A DNA stretch of 6,123 nt from Flavobacteriaceae bacterium. Its GTDB lineage: Bacteria; Bacteroidota; Bacteroidia; Flavobacteriales; Flavobacteriaceae. Below the pieces are notes generated by a model. It worked only from the letters and a program-made list of their open reading frames with translations. It was not told the origin of the DNA and searched no databases. Location: positions 1-6,123 of the forward strand of contig JACXVH010000168.1 of assembly GCA_014763515.1 (NCBI GenBank), given 5' to 3'. Positions 5,526 to 6,123 of the stretch are shown in pieces. The position numbers and the translations under genes were made by a program. Each line of letters starts with the position of its first letter. The first letter of the stretch is position 1.

Positions 5526-6123
5526 ATGAAAGTTGCGAGATGGCTCGGAATCTATAATGGTATTTACTGGCATGCTTCAAGCACTCATGAAGTTGAAGAT
5601 ATCAAACGTGAATTTAGACTAAAGGGGGATTCGATAGTGACAGCTCTGGATTTACCTGCAAAAATATCCGAAGATAATTTTCTTGATAGTCAACCTGATA
5701 GAGATCATGAAGGACTGCACATTATTTTCTTATCGCGGATTGCACCGATGAAGAATCTTGATTATGCTTTGCGTCTTTTGAAACAAGTGACAGCACGTGT
5801 GAAGCTTGATATATACGGGCCAATTGAAGATAAAGCATATTGGGAGCTTTGCAAAGGTTTGATAGGTTCATTGCCAGCAAACATTGATGTAAATTATCTT
5901 GGTTTGGCTCATCCCGATGATGTGGCAAAGACTTTTGCTCAGTACGATCTTTTTTTATTCCCGACCCGAGGAGAAAATTACGGTCATGTGATCGCGGAAT
6001 CGCTGAGCGTTGGAACTCCGGTTTTGATAAGCGATCAGACACCGTGGAAAGATCTTGAGAGTGATGGATTGGGATGGGATATCTCTCTTGATAACACAAG
6101 CGCATTTATAAATGTGATTGAAA
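5526..6123 (+). CDS. C-terminal (donor-binding) fragment of the family 4 glycosyltransferase, open at window end
   Basis: This frame has no stop from 5511 to the right edge. From the ATG at 5526 it gives about 199 residues beginning MKVARWLGIYNG, then IYWHASSTHEVEDIKREF, which matches the inter-domain region of GT4 enzymes (pattern LYNGIYWHAS-x-E-x-DI). It continues into a complete-looking first part of the GT1/GT4 C-terminal Rossmann domain: IIFLSRIAPMKNLDYAL with the family's SRI-P-KN motif, LDIYGPIED, and PTRGENYGHVIAESL, which contains the EX7E donor-binding glutamates. PVLISDQTPWKDL follows, as is usual. The residues that set catalysis in this half are intact, but the N-terminal acceptor domain is lost. 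A stand-alone protein would be unlikely to work as a transferase unless it pairs with the N-terminal piece. It overlaps that piece's stop. The fragment may be expressed from GGGGAG at 5513-5518, or may simply be the tail of a pseudogene. Confidence 0.7.
   Translation, partial: MKVARWLGIYNGIYWHASSTHEVEDIKREFRLKGDSIVTALDLPAKISEDNFLDSQPDRDHEGLHIIFLSRIAPMKNLDYALRLLKQVTARVKLDIYGPIEDKAYWELCKGLIGSLPANIDVNYLGLAHPDDVAKTFAQYDLFLFPTRGENYGHVIAESLSVGTPVLISDQTPWKDLESDGLGWDISLDNTSAFINVIE

Larger units (their letters stand above)
5267..6123 (+). pseudogene. Family 4 glycosyltransferase broken by an internal deletion and frameshift, 3' end outside window
   Basis: An intact gene would encode a GT-B glycosyltransferase that adds a sugar from an NDP-sugar to the lipid-linked repeat unit. 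The N-terminal half, 5267-5557, starts MKNKPKILTF, then YYLPGYKAGGPLRTIANM (13-30) and VTRDRDLGD (43-51), and is normal until about VFYLSPENQTL (71-81). It then runs into unrelated residues and stops at 5555-5557. The rest is found in another frame (base position divisible by 3). The segment that normally lies between, with the YLNSFF and APRGEF motifs of this family (about 70 to 80 residues from memory), is absent. The junction therefore lies around 5507-5525. The start at 5267 is preferred over the ATGs at 5252 and 5258 because family members begin MKxKPKIL; it overlaps the polymerase stop by 11 bases. G+C is higher than in the polymerase (27 of 60 at 5401-5460). Confidence 0.8.

Noticed and set aside
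5722..6105. Minus-strand ORF of 127 codons at the right end
   Set aside because: It is antisense to the donor-binding domain of the glycosyltransferase, whose + strand frame has the SRI-P-KN and EX7E motifs. The minus-strand protein looks like random composition.

Overview
The window is a stretch of a surface-polysaccharide (O-antigen, capsule or exopolysaccharide) locus read entirely on the + strand. The low G+C, the AT-biased codons and the protein flavour suggest an epsilonproteobacterium (Campylobacterota, of the Sulfurimonas/Sulfuricurvum/Arcobacter kind). That assignment is an inference from style, not from a marker gene.

Layout. Positions 1-333 hold a broken nucleotide-sugar dehydrogenase that enters from the left edge. 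Its beginning looks like UDP-glucose dehydrogenase and its end like UDP-ManNAc dehydrogenase. It is followed at 335-406 by a 23-codon ORF that resembles the first residues of a Wzx-type flippase and stops exactly at the next start codon. Four intact genes then follow with no gaps: a Wzx-like flippase (407-1783), a polysaccharide pyruvyl transferase (1776-3038), an iron-sulfur FrhB/FdhB-like protein (3035-4321) and an EpsG/Wzy-like polymerase (4318-5277). Each overlaps the next by 4 to 8 bases, so they are probably one translationally coupled operon. From 5267 to the right edge lies a family 4 glycosyltransferase that is broken by an apparent internal deletion with a frame change. Its donor-binding half is open to the window end but is readable only in a second frame.

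How the genes would work together. Glycosyltransferases outside the window, perhaps formerly including the broken one, would build a lipid-linked repeat unit. The pyruvyl transferase would add pyruvate to it. The iron-sulfur protein is a frequent but unexplained companion of pyruvyl transferases. Wzx would flip the unit across the inner membrane and Wzy would polymerise it.

The most notable pattern is that the intact genes sit between two scars: a dehydrogenase chimera plus flippase stub on the left, and a deleted glycosyltransferase on the right. Base composition is markedly more AT-rich in the flippase and polymerase than in the flanks. This fits a cassette exchanged within a polysaccharide locus, although an assembly artefact at either scar cannot be excluded from sequence alone. 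No RNA gene, CRISPR array, insertion sequence or convincing terminator was seen.
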